DNA of 64,000 nucleotides from Colwellia sp. 1_MG-2023. Lineage in GTDB: Bacteria > Pseudomonadota > Gammaproteobacteria > Enterobacterales > Alteromonadaceae. The DNA is taken from assembly GCF_030546755.1 (NCBI RefSeq), contig NZ_JAUOPE010000004.1, positions 124,001 through 188,000 on the forward strand, read 5' to 3'. Position 1 is the first letter of the stretch; each line of letters opens with the position of its first letter. The translations under genes and the position numbers were made by a program. The notes beneath the pieces were generated by a model. That model was not told where the DNA came from and ran no database searches. It was given only the letters and a program-made list of their open reading frames with translations. This document shows positions 52,965-62,401 of the stretch, piece by piece.

Positions 52965-55406
52965 TTATCGTAAAATACTTTGTAATACAGAAATATCGAC
53001 TAAATTAGACACGTATGATCGCGTAATATCTAAAGTACTGTTGGCAATTAACAGGCCATTTTCATCAGTGTGTATTAATCCTTCTTCTCGCATCGCCTCA
53101 ATTAACGTCATTTGTGTTTTCTTATCAATAAATTCTGCCGCATTGATGTTATTTAACACGGTTAAACGTTTAGCAATAGCGACAACTTTTTCAACAAAGT
53201 CGTTTTTATTGATTGGTGATAAACGATTGATGAGGATTGAAATAATCGTGAGCCTTTGTAACGTTTCGTCTGCGCATTCACCGAGTAAACTGATACTACT
53301 GAGAGTCTTATTTTCATTAATTAAAGACCAAAATCCTGCTTTACTTTGTTTTGCGGTATTAAGCGCAGCGAGTGCCGAAAGCACCTGTGAAACTTGTTGT
53401 GATATTTCTTCATTACTTTGCCACAAGAATAAATCTCGTTTAAGTAACACAAGAATATCCTGCACCTGCTTTTCTAATACTTGTTGAGTAATTTTGGCAT
53501 TTTTTTCTAAAATTCGACACACTAAAGCTGGCAGCATAAAAGTGTGTAAAATATTATTACGGTAATAGCGCATTTCCAAAGCAGCGGACTCACTTAATGA
53601 AATAATGTCGCCAAAACTATCATGATCTACCGTTACTTTATTTAAGGTAATAGCGTCATCGAGTAATTGTTCACCACTTTGCTCAGGTAAAGTAAGTTCT
53701 TTACTATAAGGAGCTTGTTTTTGTATCGCTAAAAAGAAATCTAATTGAATAATCAGTTCTTGACGAGACAAGGCTTTATTTTTCGTAGCGAGTAATATTA
53801 GGGCAATTAGTGAAACACCATTTAACGCTGCACATTTGTTGATGGCGACCATTACTTGGTCGGCTAACACATTAACGCTTGGGGTTAACCAGCTTGGTTT
53901 TTGAGGGTCAACTGCATCTATATCATCTTTCCAGTTAGGGACTTGCTCGGTTAAAAACTGATTGATGTTAATTGGCGTACCAAAATTGACGAAACCTTTA
54001 CCATAATTTCTGAGGTTTTTAATCGCTTTAAAAACGCCAAAAACGGATTCATTTTTCTTTTTACTGCCGCTTAATTCTTTATGGTAAGTACCTACTTCCA
54101 TAACATGTTCATAGCCTAAATAGACAGGCACTAAGGTGAGCGGACGATTAATGCCACGTAAAAGGCTTTGAATGGTCATCGCTAACATACCCGTTTTAGG
54201 ATCTAGCAAACGGCCGGTTCTACTTCTGCCACCTTCCGAGTAATATTTCACAGAATAACCACGTTCAAACAACAAGCCTAAATATTCACGGAAAATCGTG
54301 GAATACATGCGGTTACCGCGGAAACTACGACGAATAAAAAACGCACCGGCTTTTCTGAATATAGGACCAGCGGGCCAAAAGTTTAAATTAATACCTGCGG
54401 CAATTCTTGGTGTAACAAGACCTTGTTGATAAATAATATAAGTGAGCAATAAATAATCCATATGACTGCGATGACAAGGAACATAAATGATTTCATGACC
54501 GTCATCGGCAAGTTCTCGCAAGGTATTGGCATTATTCACTTCAATCCCTTGATAAAGACGATTCCATAACCAGTGCAACACTCGTTCACCCACGCGAACC
54601 ATAGATTCGCGATAATCACCGGCGATTTCATCCATGATTTTTAACGCCTGTTTTTTGGCCGCAGCTTCACTTTGTCCTTTGCTTTCTACTTCGTCTTGAA
54701 TTAATTTTTTAATTGCTGGGTTTTTCAGTAATGCTTTAAACATTTGTTGTCGATGCATTAATCTTGGCCCAGTCGCCGCAATTTTTTGGCGATGAAAATG
54801 AAAGCGGGCAACCCGTAATAATTTTCGTGCAATTGCATCGTCTGTTCCATGTTTATCTGCCATGTAACGTAGTGACAATGATTCACTAAAACGTACGAGC
54901 GTGTTTCTCCCTAAAAACAGCACAATAAAAAATTTACGTAACCAGCTTGGTGATTCTTGGTCAGCAAGTATGGTGCCTACATTGGCATTATTTTTCTCGA
55001 TGGTGGGTTTTCTACCCCAAACTAAATTCGCTGGGATCAGCTGTACGTCTAATTGTGGATTGTTTTTATGTAAAGCTAACAATGCTAAGCCTTGCTCTTT
55101 AGCTTTACCTTTAATCGCCCCTTTTGAAAAGAGCACTTGGCTTGGTTTTTCTAAGCAAAGTGTACGCTGGAATGTTTTACCATCAATCGTGATGCTTTCT
55201 AAAGGATCAGGAAAATTGAGTTTTTTACAGGCTTTTTGTAGGGTTAATAAATCACTCGCCGATTGATGTCTTACAATATAAAAAATGGGTTTGTTGTTAT
55301 TACCTTGTTGAGTTTCAAGGACTTTATCGGCAACGATCCGACATTTTACCCAAAATTGAACCGGAAATTTTAATAGCATATAAAAAAATGTACGTAGTGC
55401 TAACAT
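52965..55406 (-). CDS. plsB: Glycerol-3-phosphate 1-O-acyltransferase PlsB
   Basis: The 813-residue membrane-associated enzyme makes lysophosphatidate from glycerol-3-phosphate and acyl-CoA or acyl-ACP. The acyltransferase HX4D motif HRSHMDYLLL is at about residue 311, followed by the FFIRRSFRGN, YYSEGGRSRTGR and LVPVYLGYEHVME blocks. Length equals that of E. coli PlsB (807). It is convergent with ubiA. Confidence 0.97.
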   Translation of the reverse strand: MLALRTFFYMLLKFPVQFWVKCRIVADKVLETQQGNNNKPIFYIVRHQSASDLLTLQKACKKLNFPDPLESITIDGKTFQRTLCLEKPSQVLFSKGAIKGKAKEQGLALLALHKNNPQLDVQLIPANLVWGRKPTIEKNNANVGTILADQESPSWLRKFFIVLFLGRNTLVRFSESLSLRYMADKHGTDDAIARKLLRVARFHFHRQKIAATGPRLMHRQQMFKALLKNPAIKKLIQDEVESKGQSEAAAKKQALKIMDEIAGDYRESMVRVGERVLHWLWNRLYQGIEVNNANTLRELADDGHEIIYVPCHRSHMDYLLLTYIIYQQGLVTPRIAAGINLNFWPAGPIFRKAGAFFIRRSFRGNRMYSTIFREYLGLLFERGYSVKYYSEGGRSRTGRLLDPKTGMLAMTIQSLLRGINRPLTLVPVYLGYEHVMEVGTYHKELSGSKKKNESVFGVFKAIKNLRNYGKGFVNFGTPININQFLTEQVPNWKDDIDAVDPQKPSWLTPSVNVLADQVMVAINKCAALNGVSLIALILLATKNKALSRQELIIQLDFFLAIQKQAPYSKELTLPEQSGEQLLDDAITLNKVTVDHDSFGDIISLSESAALEMRYYRNNILHTFMLPALVCRILEKNAKITQQVLEKQVQDILVLLKRDLFLWQSNEEISQQVSQVLSALAALNTAKQSKAGFWSLINENKTLSSISLLGECADETLQRLTIISILINRLSPINKNDFVEKVVAIAKRLTVLNNINAAEFIDKKTQMTLIEAMREEGLIHTDENGLLIANSTLDITRSYVSNLVDISVLQSILR

Positions 55407-55563
55407 CTTGTTTTTCTCAGACTTATCAGAATAAATAGTGTAGCATTAATCAAAAGACTTGTCTTATTTCGTGATAGGTTTGCATTAAGTGTTTTACTTT
55501 TTCAACACATGACGATTAAAGGTGTTTCATTGATAAATAAGGCAAAGCCTTCAAAGGATAAAA

Positions 55564-56037
55564 GTGAATAAAATTGCGGTTTTTGTTGACGTACAAAATA
55601 TTTATTACACCACGCGGGATACTTTTCAGCGCCAGTTTAATTATCGAAAATTTTGGCTACAATTAAGTGAGCAAGGTGAGATAATTCATGCCAATGCCTA
55701 TGCTATTCAACGAAGCGATGACGCTCAACATAAGTTTCAAAAAGCGCTAAAACATATTGGCTTTAATGTAAAACTCAAGCCTTTTATTCAACGAGCTGAC
55801 GGTTCAGCGAAAGGAGATTGGGATGTTGGCATCACCATAGATATTATGGAATTAGCGGCTGACGTTGATACGGTAGTGTTATTATCGGGCGATGGTGATT
55901 TTGACTTGTTGTTAAAAAAAGTGGCTGAAAAATATCAAGTTACAACGCAAGTTTATGGTGTTACTGCGTTAACGGCTAATGCTCTTATTAATGCTGCGAC
56001 AGAATTTTTTCCAATAGATAACACCTTACTTTTGTAA
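55564..56037 (+). CDS. NYN-domain (LabA/DUF88-like) putative RNase
   Basis: The 157-residue protein is a single NYN (PIN-like) domain: FVDVQNIYYT at the N-terminus, GDWDVGITIDIMELA in the middle and LLSGDGDFDLLLKK near residue 105. The acidic residues in these motifs form the predicted metal site. NYN domains are generally ribonucleases, but substrates of this group are unknown. The start is GTG 55564 with AAGGA upstream. Monocistronic. Confidence 0.88.
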   Translation: MNKIAVFVDVQNIYYTTRDTFQRQFNYRKFWLQLSEQGEIIHANAYAIQRSDDAQHKFQKALKHIGFNVKLKPFIQRADGSAKGDWDVGITIDIMELAADVDTVVLLSGDGDFDLLLKKVAEKYQVTTQVYGVTALTANALINAATEFFPIDNTLLL

Positions 56038-56113
56038 ATATTGTATTTTATATACACAATTTATGCTTAATAAGGCATGATATAGAAGGTTTATTTTACT
56101 AGGTATAATCACT

Positions 56114-56881
56114 GTGAAAACAAGAATAAATAAGCTTACGGCTTATTATTTAAAATGTTTTTTGATTATCTTCATCTTACTCCGAACGACTATGTCTTTG
56201 GGGGAAGAATTAGTGATAGGTCTAGGAAATTTTCCGCCACTTTTTTCAACGTCTGGCTCTCCCGCTTTATTTAAAGATTTAATTGATGGCGTTTATCGAT
56301 ATATTCCGGATAAAACAATAACGTATCGCTATATGCTTTCGAATGCTCGTTTGGAGATGGGCTTAAACATTAAATCACTTGATGGCGCCGCTAACATTTT
56401 TTCTAATCGATATATACAAGGTTGTATAACTGAGCCCCTGTTTGGTTTTTTTGATGTTGCGATTAGCAAAAAAGATCGTGCTATTGATATCAATGATGTT
56501 CACACGTTAGCGAACTATTCCGTAGTCTCATATCAAGGCGCAACAAAATTGTTAGGCCCTGAATATAAAAAAGCAGTGGCACATGCTTCCTATTATAAAG
56601 AAGTACCCAATCCGATAAAGCAAGCTAAGTTATTGTCAAGTGGCTTGGTGGATGTAAGTATTGGTGATAAATACATTTTTTTACATAGTCTCGCGATATG
56701 GTCGAGAGGGAAAAGTGAAGCGAGTGATTATGTTTTCCATCCTATTTTTCCACCTGTTGCAAGCTCTATGGGCTTTATTAAACAAGAGCATTGTGATGAA
56801 TTTGATCAAGCCTTAGTTAAGTTTAAAGCCAGTGGTGAATACCAAAAGGTTTATGATAAACATTTGCAGCGTTTTTATTGA
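56114..56881 (+). CDS. Periplasmic solute-binding-like protein (family 3 type)
   Basis: The 255-residue product has a long N-terminal hydrophobic segment (about 12-29) ending near SLGEE, then a type II periplasmic-binding fold (LVIGLGNFPPLFSTSGSPALFKDLIDG region). No ABC transporter genes adjoin it, so it may be a sensor-type binding protein rather than a transport one. It lies 191 bp before the hybrid kinase in the same direction. A second, element-disrupted member of this fold lies just after the kinase. The start is GTG 56114. Confidence 0.72.
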   Translation: MKTRINKLTAYYLKCFLIIFILLRTTMSLGEELVIGLGNFPPLFSTSGSPALFKDLIDGVYRYIPDKTITYRYMLSNARLEMGLNIKSLDGAANIFSNRYIQGCITEPLFGFFDVAISKKDRAIDINDVHTLANYSVVSYQGATKLLGPEYKKAVAHASYYKEVPNPIKQAKLLSSGLVDVSIGDKYIFLHSLAIWSRGKSEASDYVFHPIFPPVASSMGFIKQEHCDEFDQALVKFKASGEYQKVYDKHLQRFY

Positions 56882-57072
56882 TAATTTTTACTCTCGATTT
56901 AGCGATTTTTGGCTGAATATGTTTCATTTTTTATTGAATAAATCCGCAGGACATTAGCGATGGATATTCGGCGGCGAAAATAGCTGTTTATGCTTCTGAT
57001 ACTTTCGAACTATTCGCATTAATTTTCGAATCACTTATGATAGAGCATCAATAATAAAAATTATGCGCTGAT

Positions 57073-60000
57073 ATGCTGTCGATTTCATTATTAGTATTAC
57101 TGACATTCTTCTATTTACTTCTCCTTTTTGCAATTGCCTATATTGGCGATAAATATACGATTTCCTCAAAAGTTAAACCTATGATTTACAGCTTAGGTTT
57201 AGGTGTTTATTGTACCTCTTGGGCGTTTTATGGTGTGACGGGTCAGACAGCTAAAACGGGTTGGTGGTTAACTCCTACCTATACAGGCGCGATAATAGTT
57301 TTTATTTTAGCCTGGCCATTAGTGCTTAAAGTTGCCCGAATTTGTCGTGAACAATCGCTGACGTCGTTGGCTGACTTTATTTCTTCTCGCTACGGTAAGT
57401 CTTCGAGTTTAGCTGGTCTTATTACTATTACGGCTTTTTTTGCCATCATTCCCTATATCGCCTTACAACTTCGCGCAATTACCAACAGTTTCAATGCCGT
57501 AACCCTCAACTCCCCCGCATTAGATAATATTGATATTACTTTACTGTTTACCGTGACATTAGCGATATTTGCGATTTTATTTGGTACGCGAAGAATTCGC
57601 CCTTCTGAGCATAATCCAGGGCTTTTATTAGCAATAGCCTTTGAATCAATTATCAAATTATTTACGTTTTTAGCGATTGGTTTTTTTGTTTGTTATGTGA
57701 TGTTTGATGGAGTGGGGGATTTATTTGCGCAAGCGGCTAATAATCAAGCGGTACAAACAATAAGCTCACCGCCAAGCTATGTATATATTACTCAAACTTT
57801 GTTAGGCGCATTAATGATGTTTTGCTTGCCACGCCAGTTTCATATGGCCTTTATTGAGCAAGACAATGAAAATGAGCTTACAACTGCTCGTTGGTTATTC
57901 CCCTTATATATGATTGTCTTGAATATTTTCGCTTTGCCTATCGCTTATGCCGGATTAATTTTATTTGATGGTTCAGCGGTTGGCTCAGACAGCTTTATGT
58001 TGCAATTGCCTATGTTGGCCAATAATAATTTTATGACCATAGTGTCTTATCTAGGCGGATTTTCTGCGGCTACTAGTATGGTGATTGTCGCAACTATCGT
58101 GCTAAGTATTATGGTGTCTAATGACTTGATTACGCCAAAGTTATTAGCCAATGAAAGTGGCTTACATCAGCAAGAGCGCCTAAGTCCTAATAAATTATTG
58201 ATCATTCGTCGCATTACGATTGTCGTGATATTGCTCGCTGCGTATGCCTATTATCGCGTTACTTCGAATACGCAATTATTAGCGGTGACTGGCTTAATGG
58301 CAATGTCATTAGTCGCACAATTTTCTCCGGCGTTATTGCTTGGTTTAGTGTGGCGCAAAGCGAATATGAAAGCCGCCTATCGAAGTATTATTGTTGGCAC
58401 TACGTTGTGGGCGTATACCTTATTATTACCTTCATTGAATAACACTTTTATCAATATTGACGGCTTAATAGAACAAGGGTTTTTAGGGATTGCTTGGTTA
58501 AGACCAACTATGATGTTTGGGCTAGAGCTTGAGTTTATTTCTCATGGTGTTGTTGTGAGTTTAGCGTCTAGTTTGGCGGTTTTTGTCTATTATTCATTAG
58601 TGAATGCTCCTGATATGAGTGAGCAGCTGCAGGCTATCCATTTTATTGATTCTGATAACCAGCAAAAAAATAATCAACAAAGAACATCTCCGTTAACTAT
58701 TCGTGATTTATATAATTTGGTAGTACGTTTTTTTGGCCAAACCTTTGCTGATAAATTGTTATCGCAACATTTTCAATCCGAGAATATTAATTGGGAACAT
58801 ATTGCCCCCGTAACCTTTGAGCTAACCGTTGAACAAGAGCTTGCCGGTGTGATTGGTGGTCCTTCAGCAAAATTATTATTAGATTCCGCAAAACGTCGAC
58901 GCCATGCATTATTGAACGATGTAGTGGATATTGTTGATGAAGCTAGCGAGTTGTTACGTTTTAATCGTTCATTGTTACAAGCGACAATACAAAATGTTGA
59001 GCAAGGTATATCTGTGGTGGATAAAGACCTTAAAGTGGTGGCTTGGAATCGTCGTTATATTGAAATGTTTGATTACCCTGAAGCTGAAATTTTTGTCGGT
59101 CGACCGGTAGAAGAAGTGCTGAAATTTAATGCAAAACGTGGGTATTTTCCTAATTTGAACGGTGAGCTTGAAATCGCTAAGCGTATTGCTTACTTGGAAG
59201 AGGGCAAAGCTTATCGGTTTCAGCGGGTGCAAAAAAATGGCAAGGTTTACGAAATGTCGGGCAATCCTCTACCAGGCGGAGGATTTGTTACCACTTATGC
59301 TGATATTACCGAATTTGTGAAAACGCAAAAAGCATTGGAAGAAATTAATGCTCACCTTGAAACACGGGTTGAAAAACGCACGATAGACTTACAGCAAGCC
59401 AATCAACATTTGCAAGAAGCAAAGTTAGATGCCGAACAAGCTAATATTAATAAAACTAAATACTTCGCGGCGTTAAGCCATGACCTTTTACAGCCGTTTA
59501 ATGCGGCGAGTTTATTTTCGTCTATTCTGGCGGAGAAAACCGAAGATGACACGTTAGCCGAGCATTTAGATAAAAAAGAGTTACGCGATCTTAGCCAAAA
59601 TATTCACTATTCGTTAAGTAATGCTGAGCAATTATTAAGTTCAATTTTGGAGTTAACGAAATTAGATGCCGGAGCCACGCAACCGTTAGTGGAAGACTTT
59701 CATCTGAATGAATTTATTCGGCCTATCTGTGATGAGTTCAAACTTATTGCTGAGAATAAAGGGTTATTATTTGAAGAAGATATTCTTGTTGTCGGTACGC
59801 GTTCAGATAAAACTTTGTTGCGAAGAGTGCTGCAAAACTTATTATCAAATGCATTACGGTATACTGAAAAAGGTAAAATTTCCTTATCAATTATAGAAGC
59901 AGATGGTCTGTTAAAATTAACCATAGCTGATACAGGTATCGGCATTGAAGAAAAAGATAAAGTACGGATATTTAATGACTTTGAACAAGTTGAAAAACCG

Positions 60001-60579
60001 TTGAATCAAGCAAATCGTCAAGAAGTAGGGCTTGGCTTAGGGTTAGCAATAACCTCGCGTATTTGTAAAATTTTAGGGATGCCTTTTGAGCTTGTTTCTG
60101 TAATTGGCGAAGGCAGCCAGTTTAGTGTTTATCTACCGGTCATTAATATAAAAAGCGATAACACCGCACCTAAACAACTAACAAACGTCGCCAGAAAAGA
60201 TTTGGTTGGTCTACAAGTATTGGTGATAGATAATGATGCGCCAGTATTATTGGCTATGCAAAAACGTCTTACAGAGTGGGGCTGTGTGGTTTCAACGGCT
60301 AAAGATCAACAAGAAGCCTTGCAGCAATGCGAGAACGCACAACCTGATATTATTATTGCGGATTACCATTTAGATTTTGGCAAAACAGGGGTTGATGCGG
60401 TTGTTTTTATCAATGAAACACTACAAACGAATATTCCTGTTATTATTAATTCGGCTGATCACTCGGAAGATATACATGAGCAAGTTGTGACCAATGGTTT
60501 TATGTTTATTCATAAGCCTGTTAAACCGGCGGCCTTAAAAAGGACGATCAAAACGTTACTTATTAATGTTAATACCTGA
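57073..60579 (+). CDS. Hybrid sensor histidine kinase with SSS transporter-like domain (CrbS-like)
   Basis: The 1168-residue protein joins several modules. Residues about 1-510 are a sodium:solute-symporter-like membrane domain (13 or so helices). A linker and PAS domain follow at about 640-750 (NVEQGISVVDKDLKVVAWNRRY), with coiled coil to about 795. The HisKA phosphoacceptor is His803 in ALSHDLLQPFNA, the HATPase has NLLSNALRYTEKG, DTGIGI and GLGLGLAI, and the C-terminal receiver domain has phospho-accepting Asp1097. This is the CrbS/MxtR architecture, which in Vibrio and Pseudomonas controls acetyl-CoA synthetase with a LuxR partner. A candidate partner is encoded at 61659. Confidence 0.9.
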   Translation: MLSISLLVLLTFFYLLLLFAIAYIGDKYTISSKVKPMIYSLGLGVYCTSWAFYGVTGQTAKTGWWLTPTYTGAIIVFILAWPLVLKVARICREQSLTSLADFISSRYGKSSSLAGLITITAFFAIIPYIALQLRAITNSFNAVTLNSPALDNIDITLLFTVTLAIFAILFGTRRIRPSEHNPGLLLAIAFESIIKLFTFLAIGFFVCYVMFDGVGDLFAQAANNQAVQTISSPPSYVYITQTLLGALMMFCLPRQFHMAFIEQDNENELTTARWLFPLYMIVLNIFALPIAYAGLILFDGSAVGSDSFMLQLPMLANNNFMTIVSYLGGFSAATSMVIVATIVLSIMVSNDLITPKLLANESGLHQQERLSPNKLLIIRRITIVVILLAAYAYYRVTSNTQLLAVTGLMAMSLVAQFSPALLLGLVWRKANMKAAYRSIIVGTTLWAYTLLLPSLNNTFINIDGLIEQGFLGIAWLRPTMMFGLELEFISHGVVVSLASSLAVFVYYSLVNAPDMSEQLQAIHFIDSDNQQKNNQQRTSPLTIRDLYNLVVRFFGQTFADKLLSQHFQSENINWEHIAPVTFELTVEQELAGVIGGPSAKLLLDSAKRRRHALLNDVVDIVDEASELLRFNRSLLQATIQNVEQGISVVDKDLKVVAWNRRYIEMFDYPEAEIFVGRPVEEVLKFNAKRGYFPNLNGELEIAKRIAYLEEGKAYRFQRVQKNGKVYEMSGNPLPGGGFVTTYADITEFVKTQKALEEINAHLETRVEKRTIDLQQANQHLQEAKLDAEQANINKTKYFAALSHDLLQPFNAASLFSSILAEKTEDDTLAEHLDKKELRDLSQNIHYSLSNAEQLLSSILELTKLDAGATQPLVEDFHLNEFIRPICDEFKLIAENKGLLFEEDILVVGTRSDKTLLRRVLQNLLSNALRYTEKGKISLSIIEADGLLKLTIADTGIGIEEKDKVRIFNDFEQVEKPLNQANRQEVGLGLGLAITSRICKILGMPFELVSVIGEGSQFSVYLPVINIKSDNTAPKQLTNVARKDLVGLQVLVIDNDAPVLLAMQKRLTEWGCVVSTAKDQQEALQQCENAQPDIIIADYHLDFGKTGVDAVVFINETLQTNIPVIINSADHSEDIHEQVVTNGFMFIHKPVKPAALKRTIKTLLINVNT

Positions 60580-61584
60580 TTGTAGAGAGCCAGGAATCAT
60601 CAAGTTGTAGCTGTTGAATAATTGGGTTTAGGTGACGATAAACATCATGATATTTTTTAGGAATTAAAATGCGTCGATCAAAAATATCATGTGGCTTTTT
60701 AGAAAGGTAAAATTTTTCCTGCCAATGATTTTTTTTAACTAAATAATTAAAAGTTGATCGGCTAATGACTGCAGAGTCTATGCGCTTATTTAATAACATA
60801 GTAAATAAATCAATTTCATAAGGGCGTGATGATCTTTCGCGATGATTTTTGCAACAGTTTGTTTGGTATTTATACAAAGCATTGCGAATGATATGTGGTT
60901 ATTCCACATCAATGAGCAAAAATGAAGTAGAAATGACAAACAAACGTTGCCCGAAGGGTTCAATTAAAAGCCATTTTTTATTCGTTGTTCGCTATTTACA
61001 TGAAACAACCATGCTACTTAGCTCACGCCTTGAATAAATGACTTTTATTTTGAACAAAATTTAACCTCGAAAGGTCAACACGCCCTAGTAGTATTGACGC
61101 GGATAATTTTATTTTTTGCAACTAACTCATTAATACCATAATAATAAAACCCTCTCACACCACCAAATATTTTTCCAATTAGAGAAGTTTGATCATTATA
61201 TTCGATAGATTGTTCTTTTAATGAAACGATTTTATCTCTATCGGTGAAAACCTTATGTGTCCAAAGAAATTTATCCTCTTTGGGATCATTAAACCATAAG
61301 GGATTTACACCGAGTAATATACCGTTAAGCGTGTCATTCTCTATCATTCGCTCGATACGCTTACGTGGAACTGGCACTATTTCAAAAAAATATTTTTCAT
61401 TAATGGTATTTATGTGTCGTACAAAGTCGTAGTACATCCCTTGCTTTTTAGCGGCATTAATCACTAAAGGTGGTTTTAGATGATAGGTATAAATAGTCAC
61501 TAAAGGCTTTTCTTCGGCGAAAAGAGTCGTGCAATAAAGAAGCAGACACGAAAACAACAAGGTTTTAATAATAGTAATATTCAT
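60569..61584 (-). pseudogene. Periplasmic solute-binding-like gene split by the 266-bp element
   Basis: Two fragments on the minus strand flank repeat copy 2. The 5' part (61584-61087, 166 codons) starts with a signal peptide (LLLYCTTLFAEE) and a type II binding fold. The 3' part (60820-60569, 83 codons plus stop) begins YEIDLFTMLLNKRIDSAVIS. Deleting exactly 60821-61086 joins them in frame as a 249-residue protein, close to the 255 of the intact homologue-type protein at 56114. As it stands, the first part ends four codons into the element (TGA). An ATG inside the element at 60877 could re-start the second part as a 102-residue chimera without a signal peptide, so function is probably lost. 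The 3' end overlaps the kinase stop codon convergently by 11 bp. Confidence 0.87.
60821..61086. repeat. 266-bp MITE-like inverted-repeat element, copy 2
   Basis: This copy begins AGGGCGTGATGATCTTTCG and ends CGAAAGGTCAACACGCCCT. It has the same length and orientation as copy 1 (5257-5522) and, by eye, differs at about eight positions. It interrupts the solute-binding-like gene. An internal hairpin ATGTGG-TTATT-CCACAT is perfect here and has one mismatch in copy 1. Taking GGGCG...CGCCC as ends, the flanks are TAA and TA, so a target duplication is not clean. No transposase is encoded. Confidence 0.9.
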
Positions 61585-61658
61585 TACTCGTGAAAATAAA
61601 AATCGATAGTTATTACTATAATAGGCTTATTGAGAAATTGCCTTTTTTTAACGAAAAG

Positions 61659-62327
61659 TTATTGTATGGTTGAGTGATTAAAAGGTGTTTGTTTTAGCTT
61701 TTGAAAAAGCGTACTCGCTTGCGTGCGGTTATTGACTTCAAACTTTTGCAAAATGGCGGAAACATGATTTTTAACCGTCGGCTCTTGGATATTCATTTCA
61801 TAAGCAATTTGCTTATTCAACAAACCATCGGCAATCATTTGCAAAACACGGTATTGGGCAGGGGTAAGCTTACTGAGCTTCTCGGCTATTTCTTTTTCTT
61901 CAGAAGGTGTTTCGGTTGATAAATTGATGCCTGGCGGTAACCAAGTTTCACCGTCTAAGACAAAGTCTATGGCGTCAGAAATTTCATCGAGTGACGCTGA
62001 TTTAGGGATATAACCACTGGCGCCTAAATCGATGGCTCGATTAATAATATTGGCTTCTTCTGTGGCTGACACCATGACAACTTGTATATCTGGGTAGGCG
62101 TTTCTGATGGTTGCTAAGCCGGTGAAACCATCATTGCCTGGCATATTTAAATCAAGAAAAATTAACTCAATATCAGGGTTCTCTTGGATCACATCAATGA
62201 TACTGTCGAATGACTCTGCTTCAATTATTTCACTTAGTGGCAATGACTTTTTTGCTGCTTGAATCAGGGCCGCACGAAATAAAGGGTGATCATCTGCAAT
62301 GGCTAATTTCACAAATTCTATACTCAT
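61659..62327 (-). CDS. LuxR-family response regulator (CrbR-like)
   Basis: The 222-residue regulator has a receiver domain with phospho-accepting Asp59 (LIFLDLNMPG) and a LuxR-type helix-turn-helix at about 155-215 (YRVLQMIADGLLNKQIAYEMN). Similar regulators (CrbR/ErdR) pair with SSS-type hybrid kinases to activate acs. Here the likely kinase at 57073 is convergent, separated by the broken solute-binding gene. I chose ATG 62327 because AAGG lies 8 nt upstream. A longer frame reaches 62390 but overlaps the terminator hairpin of the receptor gene. Confidence 0.88.
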   Translation of the reverse strand: MSIEFVKLAIADDHPLFRAALIQAAKKSLPLSEIIEAESFDSIIDVIQENPDIELIFLDLNMPGNDGFTGLATIRNAYPDIQVVMVSATEEANIINRAIDLGASGYIPKSASLDEISDAIDFVLDGETWLPPGINLSTETPSEEKEIAEKLSKLTPAQYRVLQMIADGLLNKQIAYEMNIQEPTVKNHVSAILQKFEVNNRTQASTLFQKLKQTPFNHSTIQ

Positions 62328-62367
62328 GTTTGACCTTAATGCATTTATTAAAACACGGAAGAATAGT

Positions 62368-62388
62368 GGGGCGCTAGTATAACGCCCC
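62368..62388 (-). terminator. Terminator-like hairpin after the TonB-dependent receptor
   Basis: Stem GGGGCG/CGCCCC with a 9-nt loop lies 14 bp beyond the receptor stop on its strand. The T-tract is weak. Confidence 0.6.
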
Positions 62389-62401
62389 AATAAGGTAGAT
62401 T

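Noticed and set aside
60569-60877. 102-codon frame as an independent gene
   Set aside because: Its first 19 codons come from the repeat element and the rest is the displaced C-terminus of the split solute-binding-like gene.
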